Below, in pieces: positions 19,054-29,084 of a stretch of DNA of 64,000 nucleotides. The stretch's first letter is position 1; each line of letters begins with the position of its first letter. A program made the position numbers and the translations under genes. The notes under the pieces were generated by a model. That model saw only the letters and a program-made list of their open reading frames with translations. It ran no database searches and was not told the DNA's origin. The DNA lies in NCBI RefSeq assembly GCF_947172395.1, contig NC_069084.1:19407418-19471417 (forward strand), read 5' to 3'. This DNA is from Bicyclus anynana. Taxonomy: Eukaryota > Arthropoda > Insecta > Lepidoptera > Nymphalidae.

Positions 19054-19503
19054 CTAGCGACGGCTGGCGGCGCGCTGCGGGCCGCGGCCGCGCACGTAGG
19101 TCTTGTGCGCGTGCTTGTCGAGCGCGGGCGCGGGCGCGGGCGGCGGCGCGGGCGGCGCGGGCTGCGGCTCGCTCATGTTGAGCTGCTCGTTGAACAGCAT
19201 GCAGAACTCGCCCACCTTCTGCAGGTCGCCCGCCTTGCCCGAGTACAGCGTGAGCGCCGCGCGCCACAGCGCCGCGTAGCCGCGCGTGAGGCGCACGATG
19301 TCGCCGGGCTGCAGCAGCGCGCCCGGCTCGTCCCACACCGACAGGTTCACGGCGGCCGACGCGTCCGCCACGCGCAGCGTGCGCACCTCGCGCGCCTCCT
19401 TGGTCAGCGTGGGCGCGCCCACCTCCAGCACGATGAACACGGCGTTGATGTTCTTCATGCCCGCCTTCAGCTCCTTGATCTGCACGTACTCCGGGCTGCC
19501 CAT
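19054..19503 (-). CDS. NABP2: SOSS complex subunit B (single-stranded DNA-binding protein hSSB/NABP homologue)
   Basis: A 149-residue frame without introns from ATG 19503 to TAG at the left. Residues about 8-110 form the OB fold of the SOSS-B family: IKELKAGMKNINAVFIVLE, EVRTLRVADASAAVNLSVWD, LLQPGDIVRLTRGYAALW, LTLYSGKAGDLQKVGEFCM and FSEP-like NMSEP. These proteins bind single-stranded DNA and, with SOSS-A/INTS3 and SOSS-C, promote ATM signalling and homologous recombination in the nucleus. The tail is short and Pro/Ala-rich, so the protein is smaller than the roughly 200-residue vertebrate forms. GC content is extreme and almost every codon ends in G or C, unlike the flanks. A minus-strand AATAAA lies at 19031-19036. 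An upstream non-coding exon cannot be excluded. Confidence 0.92.
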   Translation of the reverse strand: MGSPEYVQIKELKAGMKNINAVFIVLEVGAPTLTKEAREVRTLRVADASAAVNLSVWDEPGALLQPGDIVRLTRGYAALWRAALTLYSGKAGDLQKVGEFCMLFNEQLNMSEPQPAPPAPPPAPAPALDKHAHKTYVRGRGPQRAASRR

Positions 19504-19569
19504 GACGATTGTGTGCCTGTGCCTGTGAGACGGGCAGCGGCACTGCGCCAGCTACAGCTAACGTCGAGT

Positions 19570-20208
19570 ACGAACTTTTTCAGCTTTTTCTTTTCTAGTC
19601 TCGAGATAAGAGTTTCAAGAGTCACCGAATGCGATTCGCTTACTATTTTGTATAATTTATTTTATGAAAATGTCTTAGAATGAGAGTTTACATTTATTTA
19701 TTTATTGTAATTTCGTAGAACTTATCACCAAAGAGTAAAATTGACACACACAGTCACACACAAAATCAATATTTTGTTTTGATGAAAACCATTTTACCAC
19801 CAACAAACGTCAAATGAAAAATGTGAGAATTGAAATTTGAAAAATCAAAAATCTTAGTACCACAGATCACTATAGACTAGAAATAAGAAATTAGTAAAAA
19901 AGATAATGTTCCTTGGTTGGTAGCACAGACGACATTAAATTTATTTAACGGCTTTGGATACGAGGCCTTAGTAGTGGTCATAGAGTAGGATGATATATTA
20001 TATTAACGTTTCATTGATGCCAGCGCACCTGCTGTTTAGTTCCTGAACTAATTTTCTTGTGTACGTAATACTATAACTATACCTATAAAAAATGTACGTC
20101 TTTAAAGGCCTGCAGGGTTAATTAAAGCTATGTATCTCGGTGTACCATTGAAGTAATGAGTCACGACATCGTTTACAGTTATCTATATCTATATCTATAC
20201 TAATAGCC
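19570..20208. other. Intergenic, no gene seen; presumed SOSS-B upstream region
   Basis: AT-rich, with no repeat shared with other parts of the window and no further coding frame. The right end carries the start of a Helitron-like sequence (TCTATACTAATA near 20194-20205) into which the next element inserted. Confidence 0.4.
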
Positions 20209-20646
20209 CAAGAGCCCACGACAGCCAGACCTTCGTTATTTTATAAAAGTTGAAAGTTTCTCTGTAGATGTCTCCTATACAGGTAAGAACGACCAGCGAC
20301 TATAAAGTTTGGGTTGTGGTTACCTGGGCAGGTAACAGGTAGTAAAGGTGTATAAAATAGTACTTGAAATTCGTTAAAGTATAAAGCTCAATTTTTTAAT
20401 ATTTCCTTCGGGAAAACTTTAAAAATCTCGTCATCCATTGCCGGACACTTATGACAGTTGCTACCCCCTGCCAGACACACCTAAACTTTAATAAATTATA
20501 ATTATACTTTCGTTATAGTATAAAAGCTAAATTTTATATATGTTACTTGGGGACTTATAAAAAGATGTTACCTCAATAGCCGGACAGTTTTCGTGGTTTT
20601 TACATCTTGCCAGACACATCGAAAGTCCACTATAGGTGCGAGCGCG
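20209..20646 (+). repeat. Left terminal inverted repeat, 438 bp
   Basis: Complement of 22038-22475 with only a few mismatches by eye (for example GGGAAAACTT versus GGGATAACTT). The inner end is GGTGCGAGCGCG. An extra GTAGGTGCGAG copy lies just inside on the left. Confidence 0.9.
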
Positions 20647-20729
20647 GGGTAACAACTGTTCAAGTAGGTGCGAGTGAGATAGAGCGCTTGCTTAGTCGAG
20701 TGCGTTCTTTCACTGCGCACCATCCATAG

Positions 20730-21874
20730 ATGAGTTGAAAAATTTAAATTTCAAAGAAGCTTTAGTTGATTTTTTTATTTCACATTGGGCTACTGATGAA
20801 GTGGTGCCATTTATTGGCAACAAAACAATATACATCAATTTCAGAAAGTGTCATTCTTTTACTGTTGATAATTGCAACAAAGTTGTCTCAAGGATTGATG
20901 AAGAGTTGTCATGCCCAGCACACGAGGAAGCAGATACAAAGATAGTATATCATGCATGTAACATCAACTATCTAGCAGAAATAGTAATAAGAAGTGCTGA
21001 TACCGATATTGCGGCTATAATGCTTGGTAACATGCATCACCTTAAAAGTGATTCGGTTGTTTGGATGCTTACAGGCACTGGAAATAATTTAAGGTATGTG
21101 GACCTAACCAAAATACATGCAGAGTTGGGACTGTTAACTTGTCAGAGCTTACCTGGATTTCATGCCATCACAGGTTGTGATTTTAATCCTACGCTCTTCA
21201 AATAAGGAAAATTAAAACCGTATAAGATATTAAAAAAAGATCCAGAGTACCAGGAAGCTTTCAAGAACTTCGGCAACAACGAATTAATTAAAAATTTAAA
21301 TCATCAACAAAATATCTTTTATATTATTCAGAGATTTATATGCAATGTCTATAATGTCCCTAATGTAATTGATGTTGATGCCGCTAGACTTCAAATATTC
21401 ATCGACTCGTACACAGTCTCCGATGTAAACGAAGCTTTTGACCGAAAGAAGTTGCGAAATTTTGACGCTAGCAACCTACCACCTTGCAAAAGCGAACTAC
21501 TGCAGCAATTTCTGCGAGCAAATTATATATGTACAATTTGGAATAATGCTCATTTAAAAAATCCAACCACATATCAACCAGAAAATAATGGCTGGGTATT
21601 AAAAGATGACAAATACCAGTTCAAATGGTTTGAAGGGGATCAACTGCCGAGTTATGTTAGTGATTCACTCAAAACTCAATCAGGTATATAATTATTATGA
21701 CAAATTATGATACATAATTTTTGAATTATTTATAATTGTATAAACTTGCTTAATTTTTGAACTTGCTTATTTTTTTTTTCAGACACTGAAGAAGAAGGTG
21801 ATGTTGAGGACGATTCTGCCATCGACTGGAGTAGTAGTGATGAAGAAAATGAAAACATCGACGACAATGTTTAA
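20730..21874 (+). pseudogene. XPG/FEN-like nuclease-domain protein of the long-TIR element, 5'-truncated, one nonsense mutation
   Basis: Coding sequence runs from about 20730 (after an AG) to 21683, then a GT-AG intron (21684-21782) and a last exon 21783-21874 ending in TAA. The junction restores an Asp codon. Motifs are HEEADTKIVYHA, RSADTDIAAIML and HAITGCDFNP followed by a Gly/Lys-rich turn. The order and spacing resemble the acidic metal-binding motifs and helix-turn-helix start of XPG/FEN1-type (PIN-like) nucleases. A TAA at 21203-21205 interrupts the frame right after the third motif; the frame continues open on both sides. The C-terminus is strongly acidic (DTEEEGDVEDD, SSSDEENEN). The N-terminal half expected for such proteins is missing, so the copy is non-functional. 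The nuclease assignment is inference from motifs. Confidence 0.6.
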
Positions 21875-22037
21875 ATTAATAAATAAATTTAATTATCTTT
21901 TTTTACTTGTAATTATACTTTTTTTTTATATTTTTATGATATTAAACAAACATTTTTTACTTTATACAACATGGCTATGAACGTAATAAAATTATTTTTT
22001 ATTAGATATCTTAAAAAATAGTAATCGACTAAGCATT

Positions 22038-22475
22038 CGCGCTCGCACCTATAGTGGACTTTCGATGTGTCTGGCAAGATGTAAAAACCACGAAAACTGT
22101 CCGGCTATTGAGGTAACATCTTTTTATAAGTCCCCAAGTAACATATATAAAATTTAGCTTTTATACTATAACGAAAGTATAATTATAATTTATTAAAGTT
22201 TAGGGGTGTCTGGCAGGGGGTAGCAACTGTCATAAGTGTCCGGCAATGGATGACGAGATTTTTAAAGTTATCCCGAAGGAAATATTAAAAAATTGAGCTT
22301 TATACTTTAACGAATTTCAAGTACTATTTTATACACCTTTACTACCTGTTACCTGCCCAGGTAACCACAACCCAAACTTTATAGTTGCTGGTCGTTCTTA
22401 CCTGTATAGGAGACATCTACAGAGAAACTTTCAACTTTTATAAAATAACGAAGGTCTGGCTGTCGTGGGCTCTTG
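22038..22475 (-). repeat. Right terminal inverted repeat, 438 bp
   Basis: Partner of the left repeat, same length to the base as judged by the inner and outer match ends. Confidence 0.9.
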
Positions 22476-22700
22476 CTCTATAATATTGTATAGAGGTAAA
22501 GTTTGTAGGTTTGTAACATTCTTTAAATGGGGTAATCTTCGGAACTACTGGTCCGATTTCAAAAATTCTTTCATCAGTAGAATGCTACATTATCGAGGAG
22601 TGCTATAGGCTATTTTATATAAATATCGTATATATTAGCCTATTACGCCTGAAGCGAGCTGACGTGCTCGATGACTAGTTGACGGCAGAGCTATGGCTCT
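22476..22700 (+). mobile_element. Helitron 5'-region fragment split by the long-TIR element
   Basis: GAGGTAAAGTTTGTAGG followed by GGAACTACTGGTCCGATTT and CAGTAGAATGCTAC matches the 5' part of the Helitron at 43474-44728. Its first bases lie left of the inserted element near 20194. Confidence 0.7.
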
Positions 22701-22806
22701 ACTATCAGAAACCACCCTAAAGTCTCACAACTCATCGGTTGTAGTCTAACGACTGATCGCAGATCCAAAGAGAGCGAGAAAAAAAAACATTCGTTATCGT
22801 TTAACT

Positions 22807-23094
22807 TTAGCCGCTTGTGATGTGCATGATTGTGTGATTAAAACGAATACAGTGGTTTATTTCTTCTACTCTCAGGCTTTCTTCATCATGTATTTTTGCT
22901 TGCGGTGATCCTGACGATTTTGCTCTGTATATGGACTTTGATGGCTGTTTGTATCGTTTTGACTCTGAGAACTCCGACAAGATAAACACGTCTTGACCCC
23001 AGCTACGTTTTCGTGCAGATTTTTTACTTTTAATTGGTGGTAACCTAATATTATGATTCCAAAAGAAGAAAAAATAAATAAGTATGTATTCCAT
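22807..23094 (-). CDS. Uncharacterised short frame, possible terminal exon
   Basis: A 95-codon frame on the minus strand. The first 17 or so codons are AT-rich. Then an AG acceptor-like site precedes LPPIKSKKSARKRSW and a hydrophilic segment (ILSEFSESKRYKQPSK, QAKIHDEESLRVEE) that reads more like coding sequence. It may be the last exon of a decayed transposase or of an unknown gene. No family is recognised. Confidence 0.25.
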   Translation of the reverse strand: MEYILIYFFFFWNHNIRLPPIKSKKSARKRSWGQDVFILSEFSESKRYKQPSKSIYRAKSSGSPQAKIHDEESLRVEEINHCIRFNHTIMHITSG

Positions 23095-23251
23095 TTGTGT
23101 ATTTTATTTGTGTATCCTAATCTAATTCCTAATTAAAATGATCTAAAAAAATACATGTAGGTAAACAGTATGGTATTTAAGCTTAAAGGTATTTAATAGG
23201 TATGGGTAAAATCGGTATAGGTCGAATTGTGCTCACAAGATGGCGTTAAAC

Positions 23252-24032
23252 CAGTGTTGCCAGATGGGTCTTGTGAGAAGTTACCCGAAATATTAAAAAA
23301 AGTAACCTTTTTGTCTAAAAAGTAACCTTTTCACTAACTACTCTTGCTTTTTGCGTTCCACACCATGGCTAAACCACCATTTTAGCCTCTAGGGCCTAAA
23401 GTAATTTTTTTTAATATCTGTCTGTTACGAATACTAGCCAAGTTTGCCGCTACACAAGTACTAAATTACATTATACCGAAGAAGATGTTACTCTACTACT
23501 CTACTCCTAAATAGAACCATCTTATGTAAGGCCCTGATTGTTTGCCTTTTCCTCATGGAATAAGAAAAATAAAATTAAAGAGCAAGAATTTAAAAAACAA
23601 TTGACGTGAATAATTCATACTTGATTTTTTTAAGAAATTCAATGTTACTGCAACTTACTTATTTCACAACGTCAATTGTGACATCTTCATTTATAGTGAG
23701 AATTGTGACCTTATTTTGAAGATTGAATAAAAAGGAAACACCTGTTATACAATGGGTCTGTTCAGCCACTTGTTTAACAATCTATTCATATTTTTTACTG
23801 GAAAGGTATTAAAAGTTACAATTGACACAGAAACATCAATGAGTTCTTGAGCACTTGTCCGCATTTCTTGATTTAACGACCTTTTTATTTTAGGTACACG
23901 AAATTCTAAGTTATTTCTAAAAATTCCGAAATATCACGTAAAAGTAACCTTTTTATTAATGTAACCTAAAAGTAACCAATGCAGTCAAAAAATCACCTAA
24001 AAGGTTACAAAAGTAACCTTCTGGCAACACTG
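23252..24032 (+). mobile_element. Non-autonomous hAT-like DNA transposon
   Basis: Ends CAGTGTTGCCAGA and TCTGGCAACACTG form an inverted repeat starting with the hAT-typical CAGTG. Flanks CGTTAAAC (23244-23251) and TGTTAAAC (24033-24040) agree at 7 of 8 bases, consistent with an 8-bp target duplication. Just inside, AAGTAACCTTTTT occurs repeatedly in both orientations. The centre (about 23340-23720) is a diverged version of the repeat at 16850-17560. No transposase frame. Confidence 0.7.
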
Positions 24033-24195
24033 TGTTAAACGGAGATGACAGCTGAGGACTTTACGCCCTAATAATTTGTCTGAGTGTGACGTTTTGTACA
24101 TATTTAAATAAAAACTTAAATATTATTTTACTAAGAAAAGTATATATTTCTTTGACACCTATATATAATGGACCTGTGACAAATTTGCGTCAAAT

Positions 24196-24251
24196 TTGGT
24201 CAAGGATTTAATATTTTACATATATATGTAAAATATTAAATCCTTGACCAA
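24196..24251. repeat. 56-bp perfect palindrome
   Basis: The half-site TTGGTCAAGGATTTAATATT continues to a centre at ATAT|ATAT, and the second half is its exact complement with no spacer. It lies about 50 bases left of the P-type MITE at 24303. Confidence 0.9.
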
Positions 24252-24302
24252 TTTTTTCGTAACCTCTCTAACTTAAAGAAAGCTACCTTAATGGAGCGAG
24301 AT

Positions 24303-24612
24303 CTCAGACCAATTATAGAAGGACCTGTATCGCACTCATAGTCACGAACAAAATTGTCTGCCATTTTCTGAGGAAAACGATCTTACATTTGGTATATATC
24401 ATAAACTAAACTAGAAGTTTTTGCCCGTTTTTAACACCATTCTACTACAAAAAAGGTATTCTTACGGAGCTCTTTAACCGACGATCACGATAACAACTAT
24501 GAAACATCGATACTATAGAGACAGTCTTTATAATCGCATTAGATCGTTGATCATATAATTTGACAGAAAGTAACGTCTAGCGAGGCAGGTCCTATACAAT
24601 AATTGGTCAAAG
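24303..24612 (-). mobile_element. P-superfamily-related MITE, copy 1
   Basis: Termini CTCAGACCAATTAT and ATAATTGGTCAAAG, with a perfect 8-bp target duplication AGCGAGAT (24295-24302, 24613-24620). The sequence is the reverse complement of the MITE at 31230-31530. That copy shares its leader with the THAP-bearing element at 31737-32989. Confidence 0.8.
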
Positions 24613-24620
24613 AGCGAGAT

Positions 24621-25372
24621 AGATATTTTTTTAGCCATTGCGTAAAGAGGTTAGACATATTTTACATGACAACATCAATTATAATTATAATCCATTCAAA
24701 ATCCGAGTTCCAAAAGGGTAAACAAAAAACCCCATATACGAACTTTAACTTTTAAAACGAAATTTTCACTGTTGCATATAATAATCACTCATAAAGGTTT
24801 TATTTATTAAAGTGAATCATTTGAAGTTTATATTATACATAAAAGTAACTCAAAATTAGTAGTTTAAAGTAATATTTTAACGAAACACTAAAACATGCCG
24901 TAAATGAAGTCACAGACGAATAACTAACTGAACACTTTTGACAAGTTTGACATACAAAATTGACAGATGTACTAGGGCTTAAAATTAATAATGAACCATA
25001 GAGTGAATGATAGGAACCATCAAAATCGAATATTTTTTAATGTGTGTGTAATAAAACAAAATAAATTAGCCTTCTATTTTTTACTATTAATACACAGATT
25101 AATCAATAATATACAGATGAAACGTACGGAACACGACGTTGTCGTAGCCGCAACAAATACGAAATTAAAAAACGAATACATTCTCGAGTCAGTACGACAC
25201 GAACCGTCGCATCAGTAATTTTCAATATTATTTAAGAAAAATGGCGTCTTATGTTCAGCTAATGTCGTATGTTGGAAAAAATAACAAAACCTTTAAAATG
25301 GCTGAGTTCAGAGAATTAATAAATGATGGGATCCAGCGAATTGGCACGGTATCCTAGCAAAAATGTATAGAC
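24621..25372. other. Intergenic, no gene established
   Basis: AT-rich. A 38-codon ATG frame at 25241-25357 (MASYVQLMSYVGKNNK...) ends soon after a possible GT donor and could be a relic exon. Otherwise nothing recognisable. Confidence 0.3.
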
Positions 25373-27090
25373 CTTAGATTAATAAACATACACCAGATGG
25401 TACGTTCAGCCGTCATTATACCGCGAGGACTGTGTCCAAAAATTGTAACATCGACCCGCACCCGTCGCACTTTCCACCCGCGTAAGTTCATTGCGCTGTA
25501 AAATTTTCCCTATTTTTTTGGTAAATTAAAACGTTAGAGGCAAAGTAATAACTGTACAGTTTATCATGTAAATTTATGGTAATATCATGTAAGATATATG
25601 GTAAATAAAAATAGTGAAATGAAAATAAAAATCAGTATCAAGTTTAAAATTATTTATTTGACAAAAGTTAAAACTACCACTAGAAAACAGTTCCTACTGC
25701 TAAGACTCAGCAAGAAAATTAGCACTTGCTTGGAAAATTAATGTAATTATTATTTATCTACACCATAATCTCAAAATTAAATGACAACTCCATAATTTTA
25801 CTGCCCAAATTAAAAAATTGGCGTGATTTCGTAAAAAATAGATATTTTAGCATCGCTTGAATCATAAAAATAAAATAACTTAAAGCTTTACTTTAAGTTA
25901 TTTTATTTTAATAATTGAGAGTCATTTTGATTGTTAATTACTGGACCGATTTAAAATAATAATTATTATATTAAATAAAATAGCAATGCATTGCTCTACT
26001 GGGACCGAACAATTATCACTGACAGGTATATTGTCGCCAATAGACTCGATATAGTGCTAGTCGATAGGTCAGTAATAGTTGATAATATTACTGTGTGACT
26101 TATTATAGTTTTTTGACATGACAACGTCTTATAAATTGGTTTGCCGGGTGACACTTCAAGAAACTGCGTTACGCTCCGCTCACGTTATGCGCTCACAATG
26201 AGAGCGAGTGAAAAAAATTTTGTTAATATGAAATTCAGTGCGAGATTCTTTGTATAAATTAATGTTTTAAATAATTCTTTGTATAAATAAATGTTTTAAA
26301 TTGTTACTATTATTTCATCCTTCTTCCTACTATACGAATGAATATTCACATTAAAATTATTTTACCACTCAAAGTCGTTGTCACGTAAAACTTTCGCCCG
26401 TATACCGACTTTACAGGCAACCAATTTTTATTTTTTATTTTTTTGGTTTGGTTTAACTTTCTTGCCGGAACCTATATATATATATATATGTCAGGGCATC
26501 GACTATATTCCACTTCTGATGTCGGCGGGGGATACTAAATACTTCTGATAACGGAGAACCCGTAGCCTCAGAGCAGGTTCTAAGCTTTGCGTGTCAAGGA
26601 TGGCAGATACACAACAAATATGAAAACCTGATTCGAATATTATCAAAATAATAAACGTAGATTTTGCTAACCGATCCAGTAACTCACTCGCTGACATAAA
26701 TCCTTGAATAGAAATTAAAAGCAGGGAAAATCAAAACCCAACATTGGCAGCACTTACAAAATCGACGCAACCGTTTCTATGACAACAAGATGACAACTAA
26801 TTAATATTGTATTATATTTTTTATTATTTATTATTATATTTTAAGAATATGTGCTGTGCTCCTTGCATATGAAATGTGATCCGATCCAGTTTCTTTTTTT
26901 TATCAACGGCTTTTTTTCACGAAAGAATAGCACAAGACGGCATAATTAAATTAAATTTGTCCCTTGTATAGCACGTCACATACACTGAGTGACTAATCGC
27001 TTGGTAGTGCAGTTATGCCTAAGAAGTGTAGTATAAATGGCTTCACTTCTTTGCGCGATCACCCCTTCTGGTGTTTTACTGTATTCTGAG
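25373..27090 (-). mobile_element. P-superfamily-like DNA transposon, diverged second copy
   Basis: Reverse-oriented relative of the element at 9412-10638. The right end CCTTCTGGTGTTTTACTG...TTCTGAG matches its terminal repeat, and internal segments match in inverted order (26930-27060 with 9437-9560; 25395-25520 with 10490-10620). The left terminus is eroded. On the minus strand a THAP-like start is present with an ATG (MPSCAI...), but an in-frame stop replaces the second Cys codon. It carries a 19-bp-arm hairpin at 25867-25909. Confidence 0.65.
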
Positions 27091-27793
27091 GTATTGACCA
27101 TATTATAAAGGAAGATGACAGGATGTTACGACTAGATGGTATAATAGATGATAAAACGAATACGACCCCGGAATTTATAATTCATGTCTCAGACAGTGAA
27201 GGTAACAGTGAAGATGAGTGGTGATGAAGAAAAGATGTGCGCAAAAACTTATGAAATATCATACTGTATTGAAACTGTATACCATTAAAAACATGAAACG
27301 ATATTCAAAAATTTTCATTTCTATTAAAGTCTTGCCCTTACAAATAATTAAATTTTTAACCGACTTCAAAAAGGAGGAGGTTCTCAATTCGTTAAAATAT
27401 GTGATAATATACATCCATCAAATCACATTCCATTTCATGGTTGATCAGATCTAGCTACAACGATATTAATATTTCAACATTAAGATCCGTATTCAAAGAT
27501 CTATAATTTGCATGCTGTTTACAACGTCGCAAGGTAATTTATAACATAATTGAAACGGTTAGTATTTGCAGCAGTTGGTTGATTATTCATTCAATCGTTC
27601 ATACACTAGTAGTCAATTCATGTTTCACTTCACTATGGCTACAGAGTATAAGGTCTTTGGGCTACAGTGACAAACAGTGACAGTTGATCTGACGCCATAT
27701 TTGTTATGGTTTCTGGAACTCGGATTTGGAATAGAGATTTAAAAGAGTTTATATTGTGCACAGATACATACTTCTTTAAAGATATATTTACTA
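27091..27793. other. Intergenic; short MITE-end fragment only
   Basis: Contains ACCGACTTCAAAAAGGAGG at about 27359-27378, the end of a common lepidopteran MITE, and otherwise no recognised gene or repeat. Confidence 0.4.
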
Positions 27794-28553
27794 CTAGCGG
27801 ACGCCCGCGACTTTGTCCGCATGAAAGTCGTTGTAAACTTTCACCTACCCCTATCCTACCCTACCCTAACCTACCCCTATAGCAACGCTACCCCTATCCT
27901 ACCACTACCCTACCCTACCCCTGCCCTACTTCTACCCTACACTACCCCTACCCTACTCATTTAGGCTGCACTTCTTTATTTATTCCTCCCACCGCAAGTC
28001 GCGTCGAGCGCGGCAACCGTTACACAAAAATAATCCTTAAAGCATGAATTAGTATTCACGCGCGATGGCTTAGCGTATTTCATGTATAACTTTGGTGTTT
28101 CTTTACCGATTTTTATGATTCTTTTTTTATTGAATAGGTAATAATGTTAACTTTCTTATTAGGGATGAGTAATGAGTGTTATAAACATAAGAGTAGACAA
28201 ATATAATTAGAAAGCTCCGAACTGCTAAGCTATCGGGAGTTAGACGTGCTATTGTGAGTCAACCATAAAAGATAGACATATATATGCTGTTGTGTTTTTA
28301 TAGATAATTTTAAGGAGAACATTTCCGTCATACATGATTTCTATGTAACTTTAACCATTAAGGCTGTACACGCGACGGAAGCTTAAAAAATCGAGTAACT
28401 TCTCCCGTTTTCTCAACATTTCTCTTCACTGCTCTGCTCCTATTGATCGTAGCGTGATGAAAAGTATACTATAACCTGCCCAGGAGTATGCAGAATAATT
28501 GTACCAAGTTTCGTTAAAATCCGTCCAGTAGTTTTTGTTTCTATAAAGAACAT

Positions 28554-28590
<37 letters not shown>

Positions 28591-28700
28591 AATTTTACTG
28601 ATTGCATTTTTGGCATCAGTATCGATCACTAATCACCCCCTGATAGTTATTTTGGAAATATATTTCATGTACAGAATTGACCTCTCTACAGATTTATTAT
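27794..28700 (-). mobile_element. Non-autonomous Helitron family B, copy 1
   Basis: On the minus strand the element ends in the hairpin GCGGACAAAGTCGCGGGC and CTAG (27794-27797). It contains TACCC/CCCTA repeats, a body shared with copies at 45035-45886 and 55300-56234, and a (CAGA)n run at 28553-28587. The 5' TC end is not clear here; homology to the other copies stops near 28700. Confidence 0.8.
28555..28588 (+). repeat. (GACA)n microsatellite inside Helitron family B
   Basis: About eight CAGA units. The homologous position has a shorter run at 45747-45770 and a longer run at 56053-56112. Confidence 0.9.
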
Positions 28701-29084
28701 ATCTGTGATTATTATTTATTGACCAAAGAGTAGTATAGTGATCTGTGGAGTAGAGGAATTATTGACGTTTGTGATTTGTGTTGTGATCCCTAACCCTAAC
28801 TATATTTCTGTTACTTTCTTTTATAGCTATTTATTTTTAAAGTGATTTGTTTTTTCTATAAGCGTTTCACGTTTGTGAAAAATGGATAAAATGTGATCAA
28901 TGATCATTTAAAATCTCGTTTCTTTCCTAACCAAATTTAGTTTTTTCTTTAATTTAAGTTTAATCTTTATTACTGTATTGAACAAAAAATTCAAAAAGCA
29001 CTCAAAAGTGTTAATGCGTAAAACCTCACGCTTAGTGTGTGAATATCAAAATAGATAGGAGTTTGAAAGTATCAGGTCATCGAA
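28701..29084 (+). promoter_or_regulatory. Probable Rae1 promoter and 5' UTR region
   Basis: About 380 bases between the Helitron and the Rae1 start codon. AT-rich with no clear TATA box or CpG island; the assignment rests on position alone. Confidence 0.3.

Larger units (their letters stand above)
20209..22475 (+). mobile_element. DNA transposon with 438-bp terminal inverted repeats and an XPG/FEN-like gene remnant
   Basis: Near-identical inverted repeats at 20209-20646 and 22038-22475 (outer end CAAGAGCCCACGACAGCC) bracket a 1.39-kb centre. The centre holds the 3' part of one gene with a spliced acidic last exon. No DDE transposase, helicase or tyrosine recombinase is visible. Flanks resemble the 5' end of a Helitron (TCTATACTAATA on the left, ATAATATT...GAGGTAAAGTTTGT on the right), so it probably inserted there. 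A target duplication could not be read with confidence. Similarity to Academ-type elements, which I recall being described with XPG-like nuclease domains, is a hypothesis. Confidence 0.75.

Noticed and set aside
27014..27070. MPKKCSING start on the plus strand resembling a THAP domain
   Set aside because: The related element copy does not preserve this frame, and the real THAP relic is on the opposite strand.
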